Of a stretch of 64,000 bases of DNA, positions 24,101 to 35,207 are shown in pieces. Position numbers and translations under genes: made by a program. The notes below the pieces were generated by a model. That model made no database searches and was not told the DNA's origin. It worked only from the letters and a program-made list of their open reading frames with translations. Origin of the DNA: Ulva prolifera (taxonomy: Eukaryota; Chlorophyta; Ulvophyceae; Ulvales; Ulvaceae); contig CM041198.1 of NCBI GenBank assembly GCA_023078555.1, positions 3,643,354 to 3,707,353 on the forward strand, written 5' to 3'. Positions within the stretch are counted from its first letter, which is position 1, and each line of letters starts with the position of its first letter.

Positions 24101-26621
24101 ACACCAGCAGAGCCGCGATCTGTGGCGTGTGCTGTTGCCCCTGGTCCATGTGCTTTGACGTGACCGGTGGTGCTTGAACACGCGCTCGTGCCTGTTACTC
24201 AGCTCAGCGAGCCTACCCCGGCTCGCTCAACCGGAACCCTCTCACCCCTCGCCTGCGGTACAGGTGGCGATGCGCTGGCGAGCGACCTGATGTGGCGGGA
24301 GATCTGCCGCGCGGCCGAGAAGAAGCCCCTGGTAGCCACAATGGGTGATGTTGCGGCGTCGGGCGGGTACTACATGGGCATGGCCGCGCCGCAGCTGCTG
24401 GCGCACCCGCTCACCATCACCGGGAGCATCGGCGTCGTGACTGGGAAGTTCAACCTGGAGGGGCTGTATGAGAAGGTGCGCATGCATGCATGCTGTCTGC
24501 GACGTACGTATTTGCAGCAGGTTTTGGGGGCTGTGGCACAGCTGAGTGCTGCATGTTGCAAGACCAGGGACTAGAGACTTTGGGGCAGACATTTGTGGTT
24601 TGGGGCAATTGGCAATGCTGCCCTGCTGCAGCATGCACGACACGGCTGCCCTGCACCAGATCAGGCGTGGACGCACACTGCTGTTGCACAGGCAGTAATG
24701 CATGCCAGCTTCTGCAGGAGCATCCTGTTTACTCATTAGACACATGGACTGAATAATGCACAGGCTTGATGCGGTGCGTGCTTCTTCATAGATACGCGCA
24801 GACAGCAGGCACCTGTTTGTTCAACGGTGCTCAATCGATCGGCCGTGTCCGCAGCCGAGGTGCCTATGGGCCCCCGCTAAAGGGCCCCCGTCCTGCTCTG
24901 CACAGCCACATGGGGTGCACCTGTCTATGAGCATCTGCATCTCAGTCTTGCCTTATCCTTTTGAGAGGTGTCTAGGGAACATGGTATGATTCACCACACT
25001 TGCGCACTGCTCCCGCCCTCCTCCCTAGGCGTCTAGCCGTGGCGGCGCAGCCTGCAAGATCAGATACATGATGTGCATGCTTGCAGATCGGATTCAGCAA
25101 GACCATCCTGAGCCGCGGCGAGTTTGCCGAGATCCTCGCAGACAACCGGTCGTTCACCGAGAGGGAGCAGGCGCTGTTTGACGAGTCCGCAGAGTTTGCG
25201 TACCGCTCCTTCCGTGACAAAGCGGCCGCGAGCCGAGGCATGGAGCCGGAGAAGATGCAGGAGCTCGCGCAGGGCCGCGTCTGGATCGGCAGCGATGCCC
25301 GCAGTCGCAAGTACGGCGGCCGCACATGCATGATGTCATTTCTGACAGGCCTTAGCTGCTTTTCCAAGACACGGCCGAATCCGTGTGATTGTTGTTGAGC
25401 TCAACACCGCCTTGATTCCATCATCGCTGCACAGGGCATGTGTACCTGGGCCACAATAGGCGGCCTGCTGGCGTCAGGGCCATAGTCTTCCGGGCTGGCT
25501 CGTCCACGCGATCAGCCTGTTCTGCGGGTGTTCTGGGAATTGGGTGCTCTGAGAATTGAACATTTGATCAAAGGTCCCGCTTGTATGCTCCGTCCGTATG
25601 CGCGCTTCGCCGAACATCAATTCTGAGGCCTCCTATGCGGGCTGTGCGCAGGCAACTCAGCCGGGGCATGCCTGTGCAGCCTTGTCGACCACCTCGGAGG
25701 CATCGACAACGCGATCGCGCTCGTGAAACGCCAGGCAGACATCCCAGATGACGAGCAGGTTACGCTGCGGGAGGTGAGCATAGACCAGCCGAGCCTGCAG
25801 GCGGTGCTGGCGGGCGGGGGCGTCAGCAGCCGCCGCGACCTCGCCCGCCTCCTGCTCACTGACCCCGCCTTTGTCCTCGGCACCTTTGGCTTCGCGGTCG
25901 TGCCTCTACTGCTGCAGGTGTGCCTGCTACCACCCCGCCTCGCTGTGTGAAGCGTGCAGAAACCGACGTTAAAAACGTTAAAAATAGTTGTTCAAGGGCG
26001 AGCGGAGAGAGGCGTCGGTTCCCTCGCCAGATACACCCCATATGCAGAGGGCTGGTGGCCACTGCGGCACTGGGCAGCTGTCGCGTAGGGCCCACACCTA
26101 CAGAAGTCGTTCAGGATACATGTGCCTCTGCTTCCGCCAGGGTCATTCAAGCGTGCGAGTGTGGTCATCTGCGATGGTTGTGAATGAATGTTGCAGGAGT
26201 GCTTTCACGTGCCAGGGCCTCTGACGGAGCCCACACACCCCATATGCACCGCACAGGTGAATGCATCGGTGTGCCACGCAACACAGACACGGTCAGCCCA
26301 TCTCGCAGCACCGCCACTCTCCCATGCTTCAACGAGCTCACATTACATTCAGACCGCCACAGGTGTGTGTTTGTGTTTGTGCAGTTCCTGCCTCTCACGC
26401 TGATGGGCCCCGCCGCAATGGGTGCAGCGCCCGACGGCAGCCCCCAGCTCTCCCTGGACCGCATGTTCCAGGGCTTCTCGGACTCGGCGAGCGAGGCGGT
26501 GCGCAGCCGCATGTTCCCGCAGGCGACGATGCCGCCGGTCACACTCGGGGGCTCCCGGGACCTCCAGACGGACGTCAAGGACATAGTGCATGCTGCCGAC
26601 AACCTGCAGGACATGCTGTAG
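21127..26621 (+). CDS. SPPA: Plastid SppA-type serine protease (protease IV)
   Basis: Nine exons join in frame to 708 residues: 21127-21379, 21491-21849, 22391-22522, 23021-23306, 23752-23937, 24264-24475, 25087-25310, 25680-25917 and 26385-26621. All introns are GT-AG. The product matches land-plant SPPA1, a thylakoid light-responsive protease, with two tandem SppA folds. The N-terminal fold carries the catalytic Lys212 in KRIGKYKSAGDQ. The C-terminal fold carries the nucleophile Ser438 in GDVAASGGYY, followed by TITGSIGVVTGKF. This Ser/Lys dyad across two folds is the family hallmark. A Lys/Glu-rich linker unique to this protein lies at about residues 290-320. The first 50 or so residues look like a plastid transit peptide. 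An acceptor at 21112 (GTGTTGCAG) leaves open an upstream exon, so the true start may be earlier. The length is close to that of plant homologues, which are a little under 700 residues. Confidence 0.92.
21862..21924. repeat. 25-bp tandem repeat in SPPA intron 2
   Basis: About two and a half copies of a unit containing CCCTAGCACTCGGCAGCTGC, with 25-bp spacing (21871 and 21896), starting 13 bases inside the intron. Confidence 0.8.
23960..24012 (+). repeat. AGTAAAGTAAATC dispersed repeat, copy in SPPA intron 5
   Basis: Reads AAGTAAAAAATTGTGATTTT, then ACTGAGCCGTGTCCTGAAGA and GCACATTGACGACTC. It matches the copies at 47309 (inverse) and 63265 through the palindromic part. It lies just inside the 5' end of the intron between exons 5 and 6. 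Confidence 0.7.
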
Positions 26622-26630
26622 TGCCCCGAG

Positions 26631-26741
26631 CAGCGTTGGGCCGCCTTGCAGCATGCTTTAGGCTGCCATCTACAGAAAGTATGCCAGCGTGTTCTCTATC
26701 CGGAAGTTTCCCATGTGGCTGAGCCTGACGACTCAACGCTG
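26631..26741 (-). mobile_element. MITE with CAGTGTTGGGTCG-type ends, copy E, after SPPA stop
   Basis: Ends are CAGCGTTGGGCCGCC on the left and the inverse of CAGCGTTGAGTCGTC on the right, 111 bp apart. The interior contains the inverse of TACTTTCTGTAGATGGCAGC, matching the other copies at 32813, 41958, 47956 and 62413. It begins nine bases after the SPPA stop codon, so it probably forms the 3' UTR of that mRNA. Confidence 0.7.
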
Positions 26742-27168
26742 GTATTCTGGCACGACTGCGGCTTGCAGAGCGGTCATGGCAGTGAATGCCTGTCAATGCT
26801 CGCCGGCAGGTTGCTATGGCCTGCTAGTGTAGACTCTGATGTGCTGGTTTGATTTATGACGATTCAGGAGCTTCGTGCTTGAAGAGGTCGTGTCAGGCCA
26901 GGGAAATGTACACAGTTCAGTGGCAATGCATTGGCATGGCGGCCACATCACACCATCATGCCGCGTACAAGCCTTCGCATGTTGAAGTGTTTTCGTGACT
27001 CGCTCACACAGGCATGCCTGGAAGCTTGAGGGCTGCGTTGCCCACCATCGAATCAAAACAGACATCGATATTGATGTGCACAGTTGTGAAGATTAGAACC
27101 TCGATTACGAGTGTTATGCTAGGGCTGTTGTTCATACTGTAATCGTTGGAGGCTTTCGTTTTCAGGTT
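26742..27168. other. Intergenic between SPPA and the candidate Cys-rich gene
   Basis: No gene or repeat is seen here. The two flanking transcripts converge, so this should hold both 3' ends. Confidence 0.5.
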
Positions 27169-28360
27169 TTACAGTTCCTCTGCACAAGTGTACGCTGTTT
27201 CTGATAGGAACAGGAACGTTCTGTAAACATCACTGAGCAGTATGGATCTGTGCTCACACTGATGTAGGTCTTCCGGAGCACCGCCATTGTCCCTATGGAC
27301 ATGGCGGGAGTCGCTGTAAACTCCACGGACATGGCTTATGGCTGATTGTGTATGTCTCCGTGCCTGCACATCGGCATTGTAACGCATACACACAAATACT
27401 CACCTCATTTCGCAGACCATGGCACTTTGCCTGGAGTCACAGCTCATAGACGATGAGCACTGTGACGTGCCTGTCACTGGATGTGTCGACTTCCAACACA
27501 ACAGACACTTTTTCTGGACGCTGTAGAAGCCACTGAAGCCACACATCACGAATGACCTCGACGTGCCCTGTCGCAAGTGCACACAGTCACGATCAAACCG
27601 AATGATCAGCGAGCAAGTGAAGAGACATTGCATGCAGACAGTGTCAGCATTAGACACGAGGCATAGCCTAGACTACCCCAATGAAGGTACAGCTTTAAGA
27701 TAGACAAACTGAACCACAAACATGATTGAAAGAAGCGGCCAGCGGCGGCAGCAGCTTCTGACATGTGTGTGATAGGCCGTTCACCTCGCTCAATCAGCTG
27801 CAGTGGACCGAGTCATTGCACACTGAACCGTGCATCGCGAAGTGGGCTCAAGATGGTTTCACATACACGGCTCAGTAAATGTAAGTTCACTTTACTTCAC
27901 ATGCAGAAGGCCGAGTTTCGGAGGTTGGCCTGTCGTGTCAGCATCGGCTGACCGCTCCATAAGTTCAGGACACTTGGAATTATCAATGAGAAGACACATC
28001 CATGAGCTTCGTCTTGTCGGAGATGTGGGCCTGTGTCAATTGCAGACATGGCCATGGACCAAGGTCATTGGAGAGCAGAAAACCAACACGTGTACAAACT
28101 GCAGAACATCAGGACATGGACCGAAAACTCGAACGCTCTCGATCACACCAGCCCATGCTCCAACAAGCCATGAAAGCAGGCAGGCCTGTACAGCTGCGGC
28201 GGGGGACGTCCGGTTTCCCCTTCGTCACTTCCCATGCATTGGTGCAGACACTCAAGTCGCTCGACTGTCGATGATCACGGTTTGCTCCTGCAGCAGAATC
28301 TTGACGGGTTGATTCATATATGATCTCACATTCACTCCTGACATCAGCGCATTGCTTTGC
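27169..28360 (-). CDS. Candidate Cys-rich, probably secreted protein (partial model)
   Basis: Two exons join in phase on the minus strand. The first, 27567-27404, opens after an acceptor (CACTTGCGACAG) and ends at a consensus donor AG|GTGAGT. The second, 27313-27169, opens after GTTTACAG and ends in a stop. The joined product reads as a Cys-rich domain (MCGFSGFYSV, KKCLLCWK, SMSCDSRQSAMVCEM) and then an acidic tail. A further likely exon lies at 28360-28122, opened by the strong acceptor GTTATTGTTTGCAG and reading AKQCADVRSECEIIYES, but its phase does not join the others directly, so an exon is missing. Start and signal peptide were not found. The family is not recognised, though the Cys spacing suggests disulfide-bonded extracellular modules. 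Confidence 0.35.
27863..27900 (-). repeat. AGTAAAGTAAATC dispersed repeat, copy 3
   Basis: Inverse orientation: GTGAAGTAAAGTGAACTTAC, then ATTTACTGAGCCGTGTAT. It lies between the proposed exons of the candidate Cys-rich gene. Confidence 0.55.
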
Positions 28361-28637
28361 CTGCAAACAATAACGCGCGGAAAAGTTCGCTCAGCAGGGT
28401 CGCGACTGGTCGACCCGCTTAATAAGATCACAGGGAGTTCAGCCCGTTGTCCTTCCGTATTGATAAATACAGCAACCTTTACCTCTTTCACTTCAACTGT
28501 CAGTATCGGTGTCATCGAGTCCTCTGTTCGGAGTACCTTTGGCCGACCAAAGTTTCCATGGGCATGGACAAGGTGAGATCTCCGCTTGACAGCACAACCA
28601 CACACTCGGTCAAGCTTTTCACTGAAGCTGCTTGCAG

Positions 28638-30849
28638 GAACCAGATACGATTTCAGTTAAGAGGCGTCGCTTGGACGGCGTCGAAGTGCATCACGCTGCT
28701 CCTCGCCAGCTATGCCTCCCAGGCAACAACAAGGCTAACAATGATGACAGTAATCTCAGCACTGCTATCGGGATGACGTGTAGATCTCAATTATCACCTT
28801 CATCGGGCGCATCGTTCACGCCCCTGCCGAAGTTCGAGACAATGCCCTCTGCCGACGCATCCACGTCTACAGCGTTCAAGACCATTCGCGGCAGCAAACG
28901 AACCACAAGAGTCTGTAACCGGCTGCTGCCAGCCGATTACACCAGGAAGGAGGGAACCTGTGCCAGTTCATTGGCCAGCTGTGTGTCCACGAAGGACGCT
29001 CGACTGCAGGCGCTCATCCGTCCGTCAACTCCCCGAGGCTATGGCTATCCCAACCGAACGGACACGCCACGGAGCACCTTCCCTTTGTATGGCGGATCAG
29101 CCACTCCAGCTACAGTGCCGTTTAAGGCCCCTGCTCGCTCACCGGCTCCAGATGCAATGACACCTCCGCATCTACCAGCTACTTGCCAATCACTAGATGT
29201 TGCGTACACCATCGGAGGTGCTTCCATAGTGGCGCCTGCTTCGAAGGCCTTGGGTGCCTGGGAGCCTGCGATACGGGAGTGCTTGGGCGATGAGACTGTT
29301 GATGAAGGCAGGATCTTGCCACCTCATCTTCCATCAACAAACAATGCGGCTGCACTAACTGGCCCCCATCGCCAGTTGCTGTCTCCTGTGTCCGCCCGTC
29401 AGCCAGTTTCGCCCCCGTCAAAGGAGCACTTGGTCCCTGTTCCTCATTTAAGCTCTCTGGACGCGTCTCAGATGTCTCCTGCACAGAATACTATGGATTG
29501 CACAGCGCTGAGACGGATTTGTGCTGTCAGGTCCCGAGATCTGCAGCCGTCTGAGGTCTTGATGACATCGCCAAGTGACCGGACCCTCCAAACCGCCATG
29601 CCCACAACTCCCCTTGCGCCCGCACCTTCCCCTGAGGTCCAACACCAGCCAGCCCTTCCTCATGCTCGCAGTTTCATCTCAATGGAGTCAGCTGCAACAA
29701 CAAAACTGGAATCTGACAGGCTGCGAAACCTACTCAGCCTTGGCAGCTCCGACATGGATCGTTTGTGTATGCACTTGGGCCACCTGTCAACACAGCGCGC
29801 ACCATCTGCTCCCCCCGGCCGCTCCCAGCCCTGCCCAGGCTCGATGCTGCAGGAAAGGCTTGGTATGCGTGCACTGTCATGCTCTCCCCCTCGCGTGGCT
29901 GCTCCTGGAAGTCTTCTGTCACAGGTACCACAGGATGCTACAGCAGGACTGTGCACAGCGGAACCACGAGGAAGAGTGCCCACGAGGTATAGACACTCTG
30001 GCTTTCGCAGGCTGACATATCCGTGAGATGCACATGGAACACTCACGATGCCAGCGTTTCGCAACACACCACACAAGACGCCACGTGTACTAAGTGCAGG
30101 TACACTGAGAGAGTCCAACCGCTGGCTAGAGGCCTGAATCATGTGATGCCAGCCTCACCAAGTGCCTGTCAGGTCACCATCACCACAGCTGCTCCTGTCC
30201 CAGCGCACCAGGAACGGCGACAGTGGCCTGTCCTCCCACTGAGCCAGATGCAGCATTGCCGCCCGTCCCCAGCTCAAAACACCTCTGGAATCATCAACCT
30301 TGGATCTCCCTACACCCGTGCAGTGGAGGCCCGTCAGGAACCAAATTGGACATCAGGTGGTACCTACGCAGCGGATCATCTGGATGAGGACGACCCGCTC
30401 AACATGTACAGCGCTCAGGATCTGGTCTACTTCCCACGTCAGATAACAGGGGAAGCTATTGGACGCAGCACCACAGCAGGCCCTCGCACTGCAGGCAGCC
30501 CAGAAGCTGAATTGATCACCGGGCCTGACCAATCCATCACACTGGCTGCTGAGCACATGGTATAAATCCATTTCAGTGGCAATGTGTAGACAGAATGCCC
30601 TTCAGAGCGAGCCTTGTCGAAAGTGTAGGCTGTGTAGTGTGGGCTCTACCCTTCCGCGTGCTGACTGTGCCTGGCATGGTCATGGTCAGGACTTATCACC
30701 GCCACGTGTACACACTCTGTGTTGTGCAGGGTGTCGCATCCGCAGTAGCCTCTGCGATGACAGCTAGGGATGACACCATACAAGGAGTCTCTGTGGCGAG
30801 GGCAGCTTACCTTGTCATGCCCCCTGCTGGTATGGCGCCCGAAGAGTGA
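28638..30849 (+). CDS. Ser/Pro-rich protein of unknown function (5' end unresolved)
   Basis: Three exons fit in phase: 28638-30022, 30100-30559 and 30730-30849 (stop TGA), with GT-AG introns of 77 and 170 bp. The first exon is about 460 codons open in a region where other frames are closed, and it follows the acceptor GCTGCTTGCAG. The product is low in hydrophobic residues and rich in Ser, Pro, Thr and Ala, so largely disordered. A basic cluster VKRRRLDG near its start resembles a nuclear localisation signal. The second exon has an acidic patch (ADHLDEDDPLNMYSAQDL). The 5' end is unclear: a donor AAG|GTGAGA at 28571 would add a short upstream exon in phase 0, but no start codon is convincing. 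No known domain was recognised. Confidence 0.5.
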
Positions 30850-32573
30850 ATCAGGAGCGGGCATGATTCTGAAAAGACATGCGTTTATGCGGTAAGTAAT
30901 GAAGGATTTCGACGAGGTAGATATTGAATTGAACACATGCATGCTGGAACAGATTGAAGATGTTAAGGACAGACGTATTGGAGTTGAGGGAATGGAGCAA
31001 ACAGTGGATCAATTGTATGGACTGTGAGTGTGTATGATGGCCGGTTCACACCTCTGAAAGGTTATCATGCCGATGTTGAATCATGTATACAACAATTCTC
31101 CACAGCCAGAACAGTTGAAATGTAACGAAATGAGCGGCATTAATGCACAAACACCACATGTACAGCTACCACTACACTACATCTCTGTAGAGGCTCCTTC
31201 TCACTGCACAATGTGGTGAACAGCAGCTCGATGGCATCAACTTGATGGGATGGATATACACCTGAAAAATCCAGCCGCAAGCCAGCTGTCAGCTTTCCAC
31301 ATGAATAATCTGCAATGTTTACAACTCGGAAGATTAGGACGGGCCATTGCACTCATCATGCATGGTAGCTAGTTGTCAACGCCACGCTTCTCGCTGGTAC
31401 TGGTTCAATCACACTGCAGGATCTATCGTCACATGGACGGATGTTCGCGCAAAAACAATCATACACAAATAGGCTCCAAGCAGGTAGATCACCTGCTTTG
31501 GAAAGAAGAACCCCTCAAATCGCGCCGGGGTTCTTTCTGCACACTGTGACAGCGCAGACACCTCCACATGAAACCACGCCGCGTTGCCTCTGCTAACCCT
31601 GCTCCTTACTGACACCTGACAACACCCCTCCCGCCTGAGCACTGCGCCCCGCCTGAGCAGCAGCCGCATGCATGTGTCCAAGTGCAGAAACTCTCACTGC
31701 AGCCATGCCCCCATCCCCCAGCAGCGCCATTTACATGGCGCTGGTACATGCCGGTACACTTGTGATTTGACATGTGACACCACAGAGCCTGCCACAGCCT
31801 GTCACAAGTCTGCCAGGGAAGGTCCAGCATGCATGGGCCCACGACAGGGAATGTGGCACCCACAGCCGCCACAGCACAAGCACATGCTCCAGCAGAGGCA
31901 CAACAGAGGCGCAGCAAGTAGACGACGCACGGTTTCTGTCATGGCCGCCTGCGTGCATACATGGAAGCTGCAGATCCCGGCACGTATGCCCGTCAACTGC
32001 GCACGAGGCTGGGAGGACATGCCGCAGCTCACATATCCGGAATCAGGCGTCCAGACCTTGAGCACATGCGGCTGCATGCATGCGACGCTTGCGTGACATG
32101 GTCGAAGCCACACGTGTCATACGGCCCCCAAAACTATCCTCCACCAGGGACATGAGCGCGGGCCGCCTCCGCACTCTGACACAACCGCCTGCCCGGGGGC
32201 CAGCTGCTCTTCGCTGTGAAGCAGCTGCAGACCGCAGGCCCTCAGAGCGTGCGGTGCGGTGCAGTCCAGCCGGAGGCCCGCGCATCCTACATGCACCCCC
32301 CCCCCCCCCCCCCCCCCCTGATGAGGCGGCTCTATCGCACATGCGCCACTGCGCGCTTATCGTCGCCGCAAGGGGTGCTCGCCGTACAGCTGCGGCCTGT
32401 TGGCGAGTGGGGCACGGCCGCAAGAGACAGGCCACCGGCTGCTCCCGCCGGAGGTGGGCCACCGGCAACGGCCATAACGGGTTGCCTCCAAGTGTGGCCA
32501 GCAAAGCAGCGCCGCCAGCGTACCGCCGCCGGAGGAGGGCAACCGGCGACCGCCACTGGAGAGGGGCCGCCGG
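30850..32573. other. Intergenic, with a C tract
   Basis: No gene is supported. The right part (about 32150-32570) is GC-rich with repeated GCCGGCGACGGCC-like words, and holds the C23 run at 32296-32318. Open frames there are composition artefacts. Confidence 0.5.
32296..32318. repeat. C23 homopolymer
   Basis: A run of 23 C on the plus strand, about 260 bp beyond the CBM20 stop codon. On that gene's sense strand it is a G run, comparable to the G tract downstream of the CONSTANS-like gene. Confidence 0.85.
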
Positions 32574-35207
32574 CTACGGCCGCCGGAAGAGCATCGGGTC
32601 GGCGTCCCAGCCATCGGCAGCCCACACGTCCCGCCGGTCAAGAAACACCTCCCCAGAGTCCTCCTGACGCACGAGCTGCTCGGTCGTACCCTGGCTGATG
32701 TCCGGCAGCTGGACGCGCTCGCCGGAGGCCTGCGTGATGAAGTCGATGCGCGGCTTGCCGGGGATGCGGTCCTTGCGGGCGCCCTTCTTCAACAAGTCGA
32801 TCTCATCCTGCACAGTGTTGGGTCGTCGGGCCCGGTTCAAATGGAGCAATCGCGAATAAACAGCTCTAATTTCTGGATGGCGGTCCTAACAATGCTACCC
32901 GGCGAACCAATGCTGCTACACAGGCTGCGCGGCTTGCTGACTTGTGCTGCAGTGAATGCGCTGCCTTGCATGATTGCACAATGAGGCATGCCCATGCTGA
33001 CCAAGGCTTGGAGCGAGGGCACGCAGCCGGGGCTACCTTGCAAGCGGTGGTCACCATCCGCGGCTGCCTGCAGATTGCTCAGAGCTGCCCAGCACAAGGC
33101 ATGAAGGTGGCTGCTGCTTGGGGCAGAGGAGAGAGGGGGATCACAGCGATGGACATGCTGCAGCGGTGGTGGTGGTGGGGGGGGGGGGGGGGGGGCAGTC
33201 ACTTGGTGGCTGTGGGGTGGCGAGAGGCGGGCCGGGAGACGGTGCACCGTCCGCCAGCACGCATCGCAGGCATGCATCCCACACGCACGGGCCGCTGTGT
33301 GACAAAGCACCGTGATGTGCACTGGAGGAGCAATATGCATCCACATACGCACTGGAGGAGCAATATGCATCCACATACGCACTGGAGGAGCAATATGCAT
33401 CCACATACGCACTGGAGGAGCAAGGGCGTTCCAGCTGCTGCCTCGTCTGGAGAATGGTGTAACCGTGGACAAAGCGCAGAGTGTGCATGCACGGGCGACC
33501 GTGTCTGTCTGCCTGCGCCGCAAGGTGTCTGAAGGGTGGAAACATGAATGTGCATGAGGTGACCCATGCCTTGCAGTAGTATCCCAATCCGTGATATGGG
33601 GCAGATGAGCGTCGCTGTTGTTGTTTCAAGACGCAAAGGGTGCCCAGCAGGAGACAGCAGATATGGCAGGAGCGGTGTGCCGATGCATGGCCAGGCGGTG
33701 GGACACACACAGGGGTGGGGCTGATGCACATGTGCGACGCATGTGCTGGAGTGGGTGCTTGTTGGTGAATGTAGCAGCACGCAGTCTGGCGGCCCGCCCG
33801 CACACGCATGCCGACACTCTCCCATGTAATGGCGCGATCGGATTGTCTGTGCGTGGTGCTTGCCGCAATGCAGCAATCGGTTCGTGAGCCCCAGAGCTGC
33901 GTCCCGTGGTGGAAAGGTGAAAGACGTGCAACTGCTGCGTCGCCTCAGCAGCCAAACCTTACTTTGGGGAGGTAAGGCGAGGTTGCTGTAGTCTTGCTGG
34001 TGTGGCCTCAGGTGCGCAAGCGGCGCACGTGCAGCGGCGGTTGCTGATCGGAGCAGGAGACAGTGATGCCTCGCGATCAGGCATGTTGTCATGGCTAACA
34101 CTACTGAATAGGTGCCTGGTGTGGGGGATCGGGACGGCGGTTTCACAGGTCTCACTTGCTGTGGCTGGCCAGGCTGTGAGAGCCACGGTAGCGAAGTGAC
34201 AGAAATTGGCAGCATGATCAAAGCTGCGAGGTGCTGGAGTACACATGCAGCATGACAGAGGAATCTCACCTGTGAAGGGACTTCCAGTACTCGATTGGGA
34301 CCAGGCTGCCACGATACAATGGCCATCTGCAGCTGGATGGTTTGGTTATCTGGGGGAGTCTCAGGCAGCTGACCAGATCGATGCTTCTTAACGATTCCTT
34401 GTGCATTCGGGTTGGAGATTTTTGTCCACTCCTGCACACGCAGACTCGATCGGCTGCAGCGTGTACGACCAGATCACCGAACAGCGCTGGGCCTCCGGGC
34501 GCGCGGATCGCATGAACCCGATGGCGGGAATCCACAATGGTATCAGCCCTTCCAGTAGTGTTAGTGCGGGCTGCAACTCTGTAGGCCAAGACCTTGGCCA
34601 AATGACTGGACCCGAGGGCTGGAGCTGACAGGCCATACGCCCACGCCCATGAGGTGTGCACGGACAGCCACTAGCGCCGCACAGAAGACTAATGTGGTCC
34701 CTGCCGTAGTTGCATGGAACGGCTCAGGCACCGCGGGTGCATCAGAATGTTTCGCAGGTGCGACAAGCAGTTCAGGACGCACCTGCTCCTCCAGAATCAC
34801 ATACTTGTACTGAATGCGTTCTCCGACCTCAAGATCAACCTGATCATAACGCATGATGTTGTACTTCGCAGAACGGGATGGAGCATGGCCGGCACGAGCA
34901 TCTCAGGCACGGTGCACACCTCAACAGTCCATATGTCCCCTGGATTCCAGGTCATGGGCACATGTGCAATGGACATGAACGACCATCCAAATGGTAGCTT
35001 ATCTCCGCCGACGCATAGCATCTGGCGCCGGGGAACTCGGAACGGCACACTTAATCTGACTCGAACGGTTGGCTTTTGAACGGGTGCCAACGATGGCTCA
35101 AACTTTCGAGCGGCAGGACAACCCCCACGTACGGTACATCTGATGAAACGTCCATGAGGACACACGAAAAGCGAACGCTTCACCTGCGCCTGCGCCTTAG
35201 CAGGCAT
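32574..35207 (-). CDS. Small plastid starch-binding protein with one CBM20 domain
   Basis: Four exons on the minus strand join in phase 0 to 246 residues: 35207-34920, 34839-34783, 34431-34270 and 32807-32574. Residues 1-45 are basic with few acidic residues (MPAKAQAQVKRSLFVCPHGR), as in a plastid transit peptide. A CBM20 starch-binding fold spans about residues 50-165: VRVRLSVPFRVPRRQMLCVG, GDKLPFGW, TWNPGDIWTVE, then ERIQYKYVILEEQ and VSWQPGPNRVLEVP. The Trp and Tyr residues match the usual sugar-binding positions of the family. A charged tail of 77 residues (DEIDLLKKGARKDRIPGK, ending MLFRRP) follows. No catalytic domain is attached, so it may be a starch-granule targeting or scaffold protein. 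Intron 3 is about 1.46 kb, far longer than the others, and ends inside or next to a MITE. An additional N-terminal exon cannot be excluded. Confidence 0.82.
32813..32915 (+). mobile_element. MITE copy A, at the 3' end of CBM20 intron 3
   Basis: Ends CAGTGTTGGGTCG and (inverse) CAGCATTGGTTCG. The interior contains AATTTCTGGATGGCGGTCCT, as in the other copies. On the sense strand of the CBM20 gene the element lies at the intron 3' end, five bases before exon 4, so the acceptor AG directly abuts it. Confidence 0.7.
33177..33195 (+). repeat. G19 homopolymer in CBM20 intron 3
   Basis: A run of 19 G preceded by GGTGGTGGTGG, within the long third intron of the CBM20 gene (C-rich on the sense strand). 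Confidence 0.8.
33319..33423. repeat. 30-bp tandem repeat, 3.5 copies, in CBM20 intron 3
   Basis: The unit GCACTGGAGGAGCAATATGC plus ATCCACATAC is repeated perfectly three times from 33319, followed by half a copy. It has no spacers, so it is not a CRISPR. Being a multiple of three it leaves long open frames on both strands, which are not taken as genes. Confidence 0.9.

Noticed and set aside
33319-33423. CRISPR-like direct repeats of 30 bp
   Set aside because: Copies are directly adjacent with no spacers, there are no cas genes, and the host is eukaryotic.
33199-34269. Long continuation (about 350 codons) of the third CBM20 exon frame
   Set aside because: It runs past a consensus donor at 34269 into the 30-bp minisatellite and G tract. 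The CBM20 domain is already complete and the downstream exon fits in phase.
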